A stretch of DNA of 64,000 nucleotides, taken from Cytophagales bacterium. GTDB lineage: Bacteria > Bacteroidota > Bacteroidia > Cytophagales > Cyclobacteriaceae. The notes under the pieces are model-generated. The model saw nothing but the letters and a program-made list of their open reading frames with translations, searched no databases and was not told the DNA's origin. Of this stretch, positions 8,745 through 17,369 are shown piece after piece (position 1 is the stretch's first letter; each line of letters begins with the position of its first letter). The translations under genes were made by a program, and so were the position numbers. The stretch covers positions 1,041,021 through 1,105,020 of the forward strand of contig JAWPMT010000002.1 in assembly GCA_033344775.1 (NCBI GenBank). Reading direction: 5' to 3'.

Positions 8745-9677
8745 ATGGCGATCAACAGTTGTTTATTATTCGGTCCGTATCTCGCACAAAGCAATGATGC
8801 GACCAAGGATCATGATCCGCTCATCGATTATTATGAAAAGGCAGGCCCAGATTATGAGGAATGGAGTCCCAATTTCAATATGCATTTCGGGTATTATCAA
8901 AAAGGAATGAACCCCTTTAACAGAGAACAGATGCTCCAGAATATGAATGACGTGGTTTTGAAGCTGCTAAAAATCGATCCAACCAGTAGCGCTACTTTGG
9001 TAGATATGGGTTGTGGGTTAGGGGCTACGATGAGATATGCTACTAGTACATATCCAGATCTCACTTGTAAAGGTGTGACGCTCGTTCCATGGCAGAAACA
9101 ACAAGCCGATCAATTGAACACCATGTCTAGTAAGTTCCGAAACATCGAAATACTAATTGAAGATTACAAGAAGACAAGTATTCCCGCCAATTCGGTAGAT
9201 CATGTTATTGCGATAGAAAGCGGGTGTTATGCAGAAGAAGTCAACAAAGCGCCGTTGTTGCGAGAGATCCATCGCATACTAAAGCCGGGAGGATCCTTTG
9301 TAATGGCAGATGGCTTCTTGCGAACCAATAAGCCTTTGAAAGGAATTTTACGGTTAGCCTACCGACAGTTGTGCCGATCCTGGGCACTGAGCGAATTGGG
9401 TGTAGTGGGGGAAATAAACAAAGAACTTGAAGTATTGAATTTCAAAGACATTGAGATGCAGGATATCTCATGGCGAGTTGCTCCGTCAGTGGCTCACGTG
9501 CCTTTCACGGTCATACAATTTTTGATGAAGCAAATGCTGTTTTCAAAGGTTCCAATGACGAAGGAAAGATGGGATAACCTTAAGTCACCACTGCTGACCA
9601 TGGTATTGGGTTTACATCAATCTCAGTTCGGCTATTATCTGATCAGTGGAGTGAAAAACCAGGACATATTTTTTTGA
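8745..9677 (+). CDS. Class I SAM-dependent methyltransferase
   Basis: Cytosolic or membrane-associated methyltransferase of about 310 residues. Motif I is LVDMGCGLGAT (about residues 85-95), followed by GVTLVPWQKQQAD, the post-motif HVIAIESGCYAEE and the post-III segment LLREIHRILKPGGSFVMADG, typical of the tocopherol/sterol/ubiquinone methyltransferase-like group. The C-terminal part is hydrophobic and carries a lid-like region acting on a lipid or quinone-like substrate in relatives; the substrate here is unknown. An in-frame TTG lies three codons upstream; the ATG (MAINS) is taken as start because no ribosome site favours the TTG. It sits in the GbsR-led operon before three membrane proteins. 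Confidence 0.85.
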   Translation: MAINSCLLFGPYLAQSNDATKDHDPLIDYYEKAGPDYEEWSPNFNMHFGYYQKGMNPFNREQMLQNMNDVVLKLLKIDPTSSATLVDMGCGLGATMRYATSTYPDLTCKGVTLVPWQKQQADQLNTMSSKFRNIEILIEDYKKTSIPANSVDHVIAIESGCYAEEVNKAPLLREIHRILKPGGSFVMADGFLRTNKPLKGILRLAYRQLCRSWALSELGVVGEINKELEVLNFKDIEMQDISWRVAPSVAHVPFTVIQFLMKQMLFSKVPMTKERWDNLKSPLLTMVLGLHQSQFGYYLISGVKNQDIFF

Positions 9678-9713
9678 TTAGAATTTTCAGAAATAATTGA
9701 AAAAAATGAAAAT

Positions 9714-9965
9714 ATGAGTAGAAATGCAACTATTAAACAATACTTGAATCAATTTGGGTGTGCTTTAGCAGTCTTGGCCTTTTTATGCTTGCTGATACCA
9801 GGATATGGACTGATCCTTGGAATACCAATTTATTTGATCAATTTGATTTTCGTCTTAATCCGATATAAGCAATTTGATTCAATGGATCGACGATTAATCA
9901 TATGGCTTCCTCTGACGCCAATCTCCTTATGGCTCTTTTTGATTCTTTCAGGCATTTTAAACTAA
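9714..9965 (+). CDS. Small membrane protein of unknown function
   Basis: An 83-residue protein, mostly hydrophobic, with about three predicted membrane segments (CALAVLAFLCLLIPGYGLIL, YLINLIFVLI, WLPLTPISLWLFLILSGIL). No catalytic or binding motif is visible and I do not recognise a family. The start lies 36 nt after the methyltransferase stop, so it is probably co-transcribed with the GbsR-led operon. Confidence 0.7.
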   Translation: MSRNATIKQYLNQFGCALAVLAFLCLLIPGYGLILGIPIYLINLIFVLIRYKQFDSMDRRLIIWLPLTPISLWLFLILSGILN

Positions 9966-9992
9966 AAACCTTTAATCAAAACCAATACTAAG

Positions 9993-10382
9993 ATGAATTA
10001 CAACATTTTAAACTACCTCATTTATCTACCACTTGCGATTGCACTCGCCATATGGGTAGGTCAAACTTTGTTTAAAAAAGGTCGTGTATTTCTGATGACC
10101 ATCTTTCATGGAGATCAGGAATTGGTAGACAGTGTTAATCACCTTCTAATTGTCGGATTTTATCTGCTCAATTTCGGATATGCCATCTATACCATGAAAG
10201 TGATCCAGCCCATACCAACCATGCAGGTGATGATTGAAGCACTTAGCTTGAAGATCGGACGTATTCTACTGATTCTTGGAGCACTTCATTTACTTAACCT
10301 GACGGTTTTGTTCATTCTTCGACGTAATGAACTCGAGATTGCTCCTAACAACAACTATTTGACTAAATTCAAAATCCTATGA
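9993..10382 (+). CDS. Conserved integral membrane protein
   Basis: A 129-residue protein with about four membrane segments: YLIYLPLAIALAIWVGQTLF, LLIVGFYLLNFGYAIYTM, a weak central one and LLILGALHLLNLTVLFIL. The pattern (start MNYNILNYLIYLP, then FKKGRVFLM and GDQELVDSVNHLLIVGFYL) matches a small membrane protein that I have seen in many Bacteroidota, without known function. It lies 27 nt after the previous gene and overlaps the next one by 4 nt (ATGA), which supports an operon. Confidence 0.78.
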   Translation: MNYNILNYLIYLPLAIALAIWVGQTLFKKGRVFLMTIFHGDQELVDSVNHLLIVGFYLLNFGYAIYTMKVIQPIPTMQVMIEALSLKIGRILLILGALHLLNLTVLFILRRNELEIAPNNNYLTKFKIL

Positions 10383-10729
10383 AGATCTTCCATTATTGGT
10401 TTCAGACGATTTTGATGATCGTTTGGATCGTTTTCGGCTTGCTTACCCTGGTCTATCAGGGATTCTGGATATTGCTGGCATTCACACAAGTAATTATTGG
10501 AATCGTCCATTTTGTGGGAAGTAGCATTTTGATGATCCAATACAAAGCAGGAAACCTAAAGGTTAACATTCATTGGTTTGGATCGATTCTGTTGATTGCT
10601 GTAATTGTGATTGCTACATTATTGCAATGGAATGACGCATTGATCAGGATATTGCTCTTTGGTGTGCCGTGGATACCTGCCATTTATTTCTGGTATTTAT
10701 CCAAGTTATACAGAGAAGGGACTTTGTGA
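10379..10729 (+). CDS. Small membrane protein, operon end
   Basis: A 116-residue protein with about four membrane segments (TILMIVWIVFGLLTLVYQGF, LLAFTQVIIGIVHFVGSSIL, WFGSILLIAVIVIATLL, LLFGVPWIPAIYFWYL). Its start overlaps the preceding gene by 4 nt, so it is translationally coupled. It is the last gene before a strong hairpin terminator at 10755-10787, marking the end of the GbsR-led operon. Function unknown; together with the previous protein it may form a small membrane complex. Confidence 0.75.
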   Translation: MKIFHYWFQTILMIVWIVFGLLTLVYQGFWILLAFTQVIIGIVHFVGSSILMIQYKAGNLKVNIHWFGSILLIAVIVIATLLQWNDALIRILLFGVPWIPAIYFWYLSKLYREGTL

Positions 10730-10754
10730 AATTTTCCTGATTTTCAATTAAAAG

Positions 10755-10787
10755 AAAGTGGTGGCTTTATCCAGCCGACCACTTTTT
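10755..10787 (+). terminator. Rho-independent terminator of the GbsR-led operon
   Basis: A 12-bp stem (AAAGTGGTGGCT at 10755-10766 with AGCC at 10773-10776 and ACCACTTT at 10778-10785, one bulged base) ends in a short T-run. It lies directly after the last membrane-protein gene and only one base before the first ATG of the PLD gene. Confidence 0.8.
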
Positions 10788-10788
10788 C

Positions 10789-11490
10789 ATGTTAGACTTA
10801 TCAACGTTAATGAAGGACATTTTAGCAGAACTTGAGGCAAGTATTGGAGATGAGCATTTTTCCAGAGCAGAAAAGAAATCAGTCCGTTCTTTGGTAGCTG
10901 AGTACCAACCCAATACGCATGATTTGGCGGTGCTAAGAAGTAAGGTTTTCGATATGGCTAATGAACGGATTAATGCAGAGAATTTTGCCTTTATCATGCA
11001 ATGGGTGGAAGAGGCCAGTAAAGCATTGGTGGTGACATCAGCGGACGTAGGGGATGAAGTGTATTTCAGTCCAGGAAAAGCATGTCGCGCGACCATCCTT
11101 AATCAAATAGGATTGGCTACACAATCACTGGATATCTGCGTCTTTACCATCAGCGATGATTTCATAGCCGATGCACTGATTCAGGCACAGAAAAGAAAGC
11201 TGAAGATCAGGCTCATCACCGATAACGATAAAACAAAAGATAAAGGCTCTGATATCGATCGGATTCACCAGGAGGGACTGGCGGTAAAAATTGATGATAC
11301 CCGACATCACATGCACCACAAATTCATGGTTGCCGATGAGAAGATTGCTTTAACTGGAAGCTACAACTGGACCCGAAGTGCAGCAAAATTCAATCATGAG
11401 AACCTGTTGTTGACAAGAGATCCATCAGTGGTTAGAGCATTCCTAAAGGAATTCGAGGACTTGTGGAAAGAAATGGTGGATTATTCGTGA
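10789..11490 (+). CDS. Phospholipase D-like protein with a single HKD motif
   Basis: A 233-residue protein with a helical N-terminal region of about 85 residues and a C-terminal PLD-like domain. The catalytic HKD motif reads HHKFMVADEKIALTGSYNW, followed by the usual NHENLLLTRD element. One HKD per chain implies a homodimer, as in the Nuc-endonuclease/cardiolipin-hydrolase type; whether it cuts nucleic acid or phospholipid cannot be decided. No signal peptide, so cytosolic. The first ATG comes one base after the T-run of the preceding terminator, leaving no room for a leader. Translation may start at the Met at 10810 (MKDILAEL), or the hairpin may act as an attenuator of read-through. Confidence 0.82.
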   Translation: MLDLSTLMKDILAELEASIGDEHFSRAEKKSVRSLVAEYQPNTHDLAVLRSKVFDMANERINAENFAFIMQWVEEASKALVVTSADVGDEVYFSPGKACRATILNQIGLATQSLDICVFTISDDFIADALIQAQKRKLKIRLITDNDKTKDKGSDIDRIHQEGLAVKIDDTRHHMHHKFMVADEKIALTGSYNWTRSAAKFNHENLLLTRDPSVVRAFLKEFEDLWKEMVDYS

Positions 11491-11784
11491 GTCAATGAAC
11501 TCTGAAATAAAGCTCAATTGGAATATGTTGAGATTGTAGAAAAGAGTTTTCCGGTTTCAACAATTTACCGCTACGGCGGACCGCCCAGGCCCAAAAGGGA
11601 GATTCTGGAACATCCCCCTGGCCGGGTATGGCTTTAGGGAATTTGAGGGGCGCCTGGCAAGGGTGATAATTATAGGTATTTCACATTTACTGAAAAATCT
11701 TTGGAACTCAGATTTATTTTCGAAGGATGTTGGTAGGAGTCAGGAGGCGCTCCCACAACCACCTGATCTCCCAATCCAACTGAA
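11491..11784. other. Intergenic region with a GC-rich patch
   Basis: Between the PLD gene and the Spy-like gene. About 11565-11665 is clearly richer in G and C than its surroundings (for example CCGCTACGGCGGACCGCC, CCCCCTGGCCGGG) and holds no plausible ORF. It may be a repeat remnant or structured RNA. Confidence 0.35.
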
Positions 11785-12129
11785 CTAACCTCTTCTGCGC
11801 CCGCGTTCCGGGCGGTTCTTTTGTAATTCTTTGAATTTCTCTTGCTGCGCTTCATCGAGTGTGGCCATAAGTTCCTCATTCAAGGTGTTTCTAAGCGATT
11901 CGCCGGTTTTCCGATCTCTGTTTTGCCTGGCTTCCTGAATTTTGTCATCGTACTTTTCAAAAATGGTTTTCCATTCTACAACCTGATCATCGGTAAGGGT
12001 AAGCTGTTCTTTTGCTTGTTCGAGTCTTTCTTCTATGGAAGGAGGTTCAGGGCGTTGACCTCTTTTTTGTTGTGACCAGGCAGTACATGTAACTACCAAC
12101 AGCAGGACTATGATTCCAATTTTTTTCAT
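11785..12129 (-). CDS. Spy/CpxP-like small periplasmic protein
   Basis: A 114-residue protein with a clean Sec signal (MKKIGIIVLLLVVTCTAWSQ) and a mature part of charged helices. It shows the pattern of Spy/CpxP-like proteins: EERLEQAKEQLTLTDDQV, an LTxxQ-like element, and a second helix pair ending ATLDEAQQEKFKELQ. The C-terminus is a basic arginine-rich tail (RPERGRRRG). Relatives act as periplasmic chaperones or envelope-stress sensors. No cpxR-like partner is adjacent; it stands alone. Confidence 0.75.
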   Translation of the reverse strand: MKKIGIIVLLLVVTCTAWSQQKRGQRPEPPSIEERLEQAKEQLTLTDDQVVEWKTIFEKYDDKIQEARQNRDRKTGESLRNTLNEELMATLDEAQQEKFKELQKNRPERGRRRG

Positions 12130-12337
12130 ATCTAAAAACTTATTTTATCCGTCTTTATGTGATTAGACGGGGATGAATTCATAAACCTGCGGTCATCAAT
12201 TGTTAAAAATTGTTATTGCGTCAAATCAATCATTAACGCGCAATTCTGCAATTGTAAAACCTTGTTAAAACAACGCCCTTGAGTTGGTTACATGATAGGT
12301 AAACCCATAAGACCAACTACCTTGCTCATGCTCCCAA

Positions 12338-12970
12338 ATGACCATTATGAATCGAATTTTATCCTCATTTTGTGCCTTTCTTCTCATAGGTTTGACCGCT
12401 CTCGCACAAGAAAAGAGTCGATACCAGCCCAAAGAGTGGACAAATGCTGATCAGCAGTACCTGCTTGAAAATTTGATTCGAACTAAAGAAGCGCTGATAA
12501 CTGAAACAGCTTATCTTACCGAGTCCCAGTGGCATTTCAAAGAAGCTCCTGACCGTTGGAGCATCAATCAGATTGTCGAACACATCGCTATCTGGGAATT
12601 GATATTATTGCATGAAGCAGCTGTTTCTCTGCAGATCGGCCCTATTGAAAGTTTAAATCGAAACATCCCGGATAGTACATTCCTGAATCAGGACCCGGAA
12701 GTCAATCCAAATAAAACTGAGTCATTTACAAAGCCATTTACGTACACCATTCCCAGAGGGTACAATGAAGGGATCGATAACATCAGTTGGTGGCTGGGCA
12801 TGCGTACCGAGTCCATTGATTTTATACAAGCTGAAACCCGGAATTTGAGAAAGCACTACATCAACTTTAGTCAGAATGTACACCAGCAATATATGGTGAT
12901 CTTTTCACATACAGATCGTCACTTGAAGCAGATACTGAAGGTAAAAGCCCATCCCAATTATCCAAAGTAA
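12338..12970 (+). CDS. DinB-family protein, exported
   Basis: A 210-residue protein with a signal peptide (CAFLLIGLTALAQE) and a DinB-like four-helix bundle. Visible family features are LLENLIRTKEALITETAYLT, DRWSINQIVEHIAIWE with a candidate metal-ligand histidine, and a C-terminal FSHTDRHLKQI with two more. DinB-like proteins are putative metal-dependent thiol transferases or hydrolases; an exported version is typical of Bacteroidota. A second in-frame ATG at 12347 (MNRILSS) gives a better signal peptide n-region and may be the true start. It is convergent with the next gene, with only 7 nt between stops. Confidence 0.82.
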   Translation: MTIMNRILSSFCAFLLIGLTALAQEKSRYQPKEWTNADQQYLLENLIRTKEALITETAYLTESQWHFKEAPDRWSINQIVEHIAIWELILLHEAAVSLQIGPIESLNRNIPDSTFLNQDPEVNPNKTESFTKPFTYTIPRGYNEGIDNISWWLGMRTESIDFIQAETRNLRKHYINFSQNVHQQYMVIFSHTDRHLKQILKVKAHPNYPK

Positions 12971-12977
12971 TTGATCC

Positions 12978-13598
12978 TTACAGGAGAGAGGTAATGAACC
13001 CCATGGAAATGCCATAGGCGCCGCCACCATCTTCCCAAAAGTCAATGTTTTTCCAGACCTGGTTATAATGCAGACTCAAGGTTACGGCTGACTTTTGATC
13101 GAAATAAAGTTCACCCGCAATCAAAAAAGTAGAGGTGAAGATGGATCGGCTTTTTTGTCTGACGGTAATTGTTGTTCCATTCAGATCTGCAGTAGGAAAT
13201 TCATAGGTTTTGATCCCGGACATGGCTGTTACCAACACTCGAAATTCATGATCGCCAAATCGATAACCAGGCGCAAGAAGAAAGTCATTGAATTGGACGG
13301 TGCCCTCGATGTTATTTGTGGTATTGTTGATTTCTCGCAGGTTGTACTCAGCACCATAAGTATCCAGACTAAGACGGATGAAAAAATCATCATTGTTCCT
13401 GAATCGATATTCTATCGATGTTTTCGCAACCAGTGAATTTCCAATAAGGTCAGAGCCCGAAAACTGGTACCCAATATCAAAGGAGGGAAGAAATATCCTA
13501 CTGGCAATCTTGTTGAAGGTAGTATCGGTTTCCTCTTGGGCAACAGCAGCACCAACAAACAAAAGGAGGTAGATTGGAATTAGCAATTTCCTTATCAT
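12978..13598 (-). CDS. Probable outer-membrane beta-barrel protein
   Basis: A 206-residue protein with a Sec signal (LLIPIYLLLFVGAAVAQEE) and alternating-residue beta strands throughout (FDIGYQFSGSDL, TSIEYRFRNNDDFFIRLSL, FLLAPGYRFGDHEFRV, VTLSLHYNQVW), ending in short hydrophobic strand ISMGFITSLL. The pattern suits an eight-strand outer-membrane barrel, though no specific family is recognised. Single gene; its start is divergent from the PadR gene at 13766 and the shared 167-nt region carries the direct repeats at 13672-13755. Confidence 0.65.
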   Translation of the reverse strand: MIRKLLIPIYLLLFVGAAVAQEETDTTFNKIASRIFLPSFDIGYQFSGSDLIGNSLVAKTSIEYRFRNNDDFFIRLSLDTYGAEYNLREINNTTNNIEGTVQFNDFLLAPGYRFGDHEFRVLVTAMSGIKTYEFPTADLNGTTITVRQKSRSIFTSTFLIAGELYFDQKSAVTLSLHYNQVWKNIDFWEDGGGAYGISMGFITSLL

Positions 13599-13671
13599 GA
13601 GTGAGTTTCGAGGTGATGTGTTTTACGAAGTTAAAAGAGATTCACAGGATCGGGTTGCTATTCCGATATTG

Positions 13672-13755
13672 CATTTTTTATACAAAATGTGAATAAATAA
13701 AACCTTCGCCATATGAGTTCCGTATTCATTTTTCATACATTTGGTGAATAAATAA
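13672..13755 (+). promoter_or_regulatory. 29-nt direct repeat upstream of padR, candidate operator
   Basis: Positions 13672-13700 and 13727-13755 match at 24 of 29 bases without gaps, 55 bp apart. Both end in GTGAATAAATAA. The second copy lies 10 nt before the ATG of the PadR gene. Within it, TATTCA (13723-13728) and TGAATA (13745-13750) form an inverted repeat. Autoregulation by PadR is inferred. Confidence 0.4.
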
Positions 13756-13765
13756 GATTTCGATT

Positions 13766-14101
13766 ATGAAAGGAGCTCATCTGGGCGAATTTGAAGAGAT
13801 TGTTTTGCTGACCATTGCCTCTTTGATGAATGAAGCTTACAGCGTCAACATCGTGGATGCCATAGGCGAGGGGACAGGCCGTCAGACCAAATTGGGCGTA
13901 GTACATGCGGTGCTTAAGCGTCTGGAAGACAAAGGGCTGATCACCTCGGAGTTGGGGGAACCCACCAAAGAAAGGGGCGGTCGAAGAAAGCGTTTCTTTC
14001 AGGTTTCCCATGCTGGGAAAGTGGCCTTGTTGAATGCCAAAGAACAGCGTGATCGTTTGTGGAGTGGCATTCCGGACATTGTTTTTGAAGGATTGAAATG
14101 A
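13766..14101 (+). CDS. PadR family transcriptional regulator
   Basis: A 111-residue winged-helix regulator: LGEFEEIVLLTIASLMNEAY, recognition region GVVHAVLKRLEDKGLI, wing GGRRKRFFQVSHAGKVAL. It overlaps the start of the downstream permease by 4 nt (ATGA). Directly upstream is a well-conserved 29-nt direct repeat that is a good candidate for its own operator. Same organisation as the pairs at 3885, 42791 and 49463. Confidence 0.93.
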   Translation: MKGAHLGEFEEIVLLTIASLMNEAYSVNIVDAIGEGTGRQTKLGVVHAVLKRLEDKGLITSELGEPTKERGGRRKRFFQVSHAGKVALLNAKEQRDRLWSGIPDIVFEGLK

Positions 14102-16728
14102 AGGAAAGTTCACTTCCAAATCCACCACGTTGGCTGGACCGCCTTATTGAATTGTACTGTCGACCCGAATTGCTGGAAGACTTACAAGGAGATTTACATG
14201 AATACTACCAACGCAATTGCTCAAAGAAAGGAAAACCCTTCGCTAACCTGATTTTCCTGATTGACGTGATCAAGTTTTTTCGCCTGTACACCATTCGAAC
14301 ACCCAAAGTATTAGGACAAATGAGTTTTATCCACCTTTCCAAGAATTACTTCAAGACATCTATCAGAAGCCTTGCCAGAAACAAGTTATTCTCCACGATC
14401 AATATTGTGGGGCTAGCGATTTCCATGTCCATAGGCATACTGATGATCACATACTTGAGTCAGCTGCTCTCATATGACGTGTTTCATGATAAGAAAGACC
14501 GCATCTATCGTGTCAACTCAACCTACAGTGACATTACAGGTTCAGATCCGTTTGATCTGGGTTCCAATTCCGTCTTCTTAGGCAAGAAACTTCGCGAAGA
14601 AATGCCGGATCTCGAAGAGGTGTTGATCATGCGACGGAATTTCAGACGTGATTTTAAAAAGGGTGACAATGTGATCCCATCTAGAGGACTGTATGCGGAA
14701 GCAGCGTTTTTTGAGTTATTTTCATTCGATTTGCTGGAAGGAGATCCGGAAACAGCCTTGCTTGAGCCGTATTCTCTTGTCCTTACTGAAAGTGTTGCCA
14801 AAAAACTCTTTGGCAACGAACCGGCCCTTGGTCAAATAGTACACTCCGGAGAAGAGTCCTTTACGGTCACGGGATTGATGGCGGATGTTCCATTCAATAG
14901 TCATATGCAGTTCAAAGTGCTATGTTCGTTCAAAACGGCTGAAGTAATAGCATTGAAAGAGGGGCAGGAGTCTTTCAACACATGGCGTAGTATCTGGATG
15001 AACCATGTTTATGTGTTATTGCCAGAAGGTTATGCATCGGAAGCATTACAAAGTAATTTGGATCGTATCGCAGCGGGGGAAAATGCAACGAGAGATCGAT
15101 ACACCATTACTTTTCATTTGCAGAACCTTACTGAAATGACACCTGGACCTGAATTATCCAATAATATTGGTCCCACAACTTCCTGGCTAATGATTTCACA
15201 GTTAGGCCTTCTGATTGCTATCGTGATCGCTTCCTCTTGTTTTAATTATACGAACCTCTCTATTGCGCGATCTCTGCGAAGAATGAAGGAAGTGGGTATT
15301 CGAAAAGTAGTAGGGGCCAACCGCCCACAGGTATTTGCACAATTCGTTTTTGAGGCCATTATACTATCTACTTTGGCGCTGATCCTGGCCTTTGGATTGT
15401 ATCAAATCATCAAACCTTCTTTTGTGCAAATAGTCCTGGAGACCACACCCATGGCACTCGATTTTGAATGGATCCATGGACTATATTTTTTAGCTTTTGC
15501 CATTGTCATTGGCTTCATGGCGGGGGGATTGCCTGCTTGGATGCTTTCCAAAGTCAAGGCCATTTCCATCATTCAGGATGCGACAAGCAAAGGGCTGATC
15601 AAAGGCATCAATTTTCGGAAGGTGTTAATTGTATTTCAGTTTGTCATATCCATGGCATTGATCATAGCCGCAACCATAGATTATCGTCAGTACAAATACT
15701 CCATCAATTTTGATCTTGGATTCAAGACAGACAATTTGGTCAATATGCTGCTATATGAAAATGATCCGGAGCTATTCCTTCCTGGTCTGCAACAGATACC
15801 TGAAATCCAGAAGATCAGTATGTCAGGCATGCTGCCAAATACTGGAGAGCAATGGGGGGATGATGCGAAATACAAAGACCCTATGGATTCGGTTGATGTC
15901 CACGTTAACTATGTAAACAAGGACTATATAGATCTTCATGAGCTGCAATTTGTAGCGGGAACTACTTTCCCATTCGATGATAAGGATAGTAGTCAGTTTG
16001 TGGTGATTGATGAGTCGTTGAGAAAACGGCTTGGGTTTTCTGAACCAGTAGATGCAGTTGGTGAAGTATTGTCTCTGGATCAAGGGAGAATGAAATTGCA
16101 GATCACAGGAGTCATCAATGATTACCAGTACACGAAAATTGTGAGTGAGTCCAAGCCAAGTGTACTGATACAGGGTAAAGCAGAAGATTTTACCTGGATC
16201 AATTTGCAAGTTTCTGCCGCAGACCCATTGGCATTCATGACGAAATTAGAGAAAGTATTTGCCGATGTAGACAAGGTACACACATTCGAAGCACTTTACT
16301 ACAAAGAGCGAATCGAACATTCATACAGGGATTTTCAAATGCAATTCAGGGTTTTTACTTTTCTGGCATTTTTAGCCATTTCTATTGCCTCCATGGGTCT
16401 GTTAGGAATGGCCGTATTTACTGCAGAAACGCGTATGAAAGAGATCAGTGTAAGAAAAGTATTAGGAGCCTCTTCCAATAGCTTGTTTTACTTGCTTTCT
16501 AAGGGATTCTTGCGGATGTTCCTAATTGCGGCAATGATCGCGATGCCCTTTTCTTATTTCTTCTTCGAGCAGATGGTGCTGGTCGATTTTGTCAACCGCG
16601 TTACGGTAAATGCACTGGATCTGATGTCGGGAGTGCTGGTGGTGTTGATCATCGGGCTTTCAACAATTGCCTGGCAAACCCGTGCAGCCACGAGGGCCAA
16701 CCCGGCAAACGTCTTGCGTAACGAATAA
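14098..16728 (+). CDS. Orphan FtsX/MacB-type ABC permease with prefix domain (copy 2)
   Basis: A 876-residue paralogue of the permease at 4211, of identical length. The prefix reads PPRWLDRLIELYCRPELLEDLQGDLHEYYQRN; the first FtsX unit has SIARSLRRMKEVGIRKVVGA, the linker FRKVLIVFQFVISMALIIA, and the last unit TAETRMKEISVRKVLGASSN. Eight membrane segments and two MacB-like periplasmic domains are expected. Start fixed by the ATGA overlap with PadR. No ATPase nearby. Of the intact copies it is, by eye, the closest to the truncated permease at 59790 (both have NYTNLS-ARSL before the first VGxRK motif). Confidence 0.9.
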   Translation: MKESSLPNPPRWLDRLIELYCRPELLEDLQGDLHEYYQRNCSKKGKPFANLIFLIDVIKFFRLYTIRTPKVLGQMSFIHLSKNYFKTSIRSLARNKLFSTINIVGLAISMSIGILMITYLSQLLSYDVFHDKKDRIYRVNSTYSDITGSDPFDLGSNSVFLGKKLREEMPDLEEVLIMRRNFRRDFKKGDNVIPSRGLYAEAAFFELFSFDLLEGDPETALLEPYSLVLTESVAKKLFGNEPALGQIVHSGEESFTVTGLMADVPFNSHMQFKVLCSFKTAEVIALKEGQESFNTWRSIWMNHVYVLLPEGYASEALQSNLDRIAAGENATRDRYTITFHLQNLTEMTPGPELSNNIGPTTSWLMISQLGLLIAIVIASSCFNYTNLSIARSLRRMKEVGIRKVVGANRPQVFAQFVFEAIILSTLALILAFGLYQIIKPSFVQIVLETTPMALDFEWIHGLYFLAFAIVIGFMAGGLPAWMLSKVKAISIIQDATSKGLIKGINFRKVLIVFQFVISMALIIAATIDYRQYKYSINFDLGFKTDNLVNMLLYENDPELFLPGLQQIPEIQKISMSGMLPNTGEQWGDDAKYKDPMDSVDVHVNYVNKDYIDLHELQFVAGTTFPFDDKDSSQFVVIDESLRKRLGFSEPVDAVGEVLSLDQGRMKLQITGVINDYQYTKIVSESKPSVLIQGKAEDFTWINLQVSAADPLAFMTKLEKVFADVDKVHTFEALYYKERIEHSYRDFQMQFRVFTFLAFLAISIASMGLLGMAVFTAETRMKEISVRKVLGASSNSLFYLLSKGFLRMFLIAAMIAMPFSYFFFEQMVLVDFVNRVTVNALDLMSGVLVVLIIGLSTIAWQTRAATRANPANVLRNE

Positions 16729-16928
16729 ATCTGAGCCATAGTAATTCTATATCTTTGAGTCAGCGTTGAAATAGGAGGGATGGGACGATTGTAGTCGGGT
16801 CACATCCATGACATTTTTCCAGGTTCGACAAACTTTTTTGCTTGTACAATCTGAAAAGCGGTTTTTTGGCTAATTTGGTCGCAGCAACCGAAAGTCCTAT
16901 TAAATCACACTTAATCTAAAAGAAAACT

Positions 16929-17369
16929 ATGGCCGACATTAATGTTTTGGTTACCGTGGACACGGAGAACCTAACAGCAGAAAACGTAAACACGACAGTA
17001 GTCCTGTCAGATGACAATGACGACACAGATGATATCCCCGGGGATAGCAGTACATTCGACATCATCAAAGCTGGAGGAGGTGTTTCCATTCAATGGACAC
17101 CTGAATCCAAAAATGGTACTGATTCAGTAAGCATTACCGGAATTAATAAAGTGACTGGTGATGATGTTTGGGATGTAGAACCATCATTAGAATCTGGAAC
17201 CGATATGTGGTTAGGGTCATTGATAAGTAATTACGGTGATACGACCTATGAAATGAAATATGATATCGTATTTGAAGTGTCCAATAGGTCTGGCGAAAGT
17301 TTCATCTTAGATCCAAAAATTAAAGTTCCTGCCGGGGATCCCCCTCCTGAGGACGATAATGAAGGATGA
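16929..17369 (+). CDS. PixA/AidA-like small protein, partner of histidine kinase 1
   Basis: A 146-residue acidic protein without signal peptide. N-terminal INVLVTVDTENL, a central GGGVSIQWTPESK strand and C-terminal MWLGSLISNYGDTTYEMKYD then VFEV-N-SGE-FILDPKIKV follow the pattern of PixA/AidA-like inclusion-body proteins (a tryptophan, then a strand ending in DP-x-[IL]-x-[IVM]). The family call is my pattern recognition and moderate. After DPKIKVPAG it has an acidic proline-rich tail. The P-[DK]-[IV]-[KQ]-[IV]-P element resembles the cores of the six peptides at 21906-22856. Its stop overlaps the kinase start by 4 nt, so the two are coupled. Confidence 0.7.
   Translation: MADINVLVTVDTENLTAENVNTTVVLSDDNDDTDDIPGDSSTFDIIKAGGGVSIQWTPESKNGTDSVSITGINKVTGDDVWDVEPSLESGTDMWLGSLISNYGDTTYEMKYDIVFEVSNRSGESFILDPKIKVPAGDPPPEDDNEG

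Noticed and set aside
8736-12349. Repeated GACCATTATG phrase at the starts of the methyltransferase and DinB genes
   Set aside because: Only about ten bases, one in each gene start, with no further similarity; taken as coincidence.
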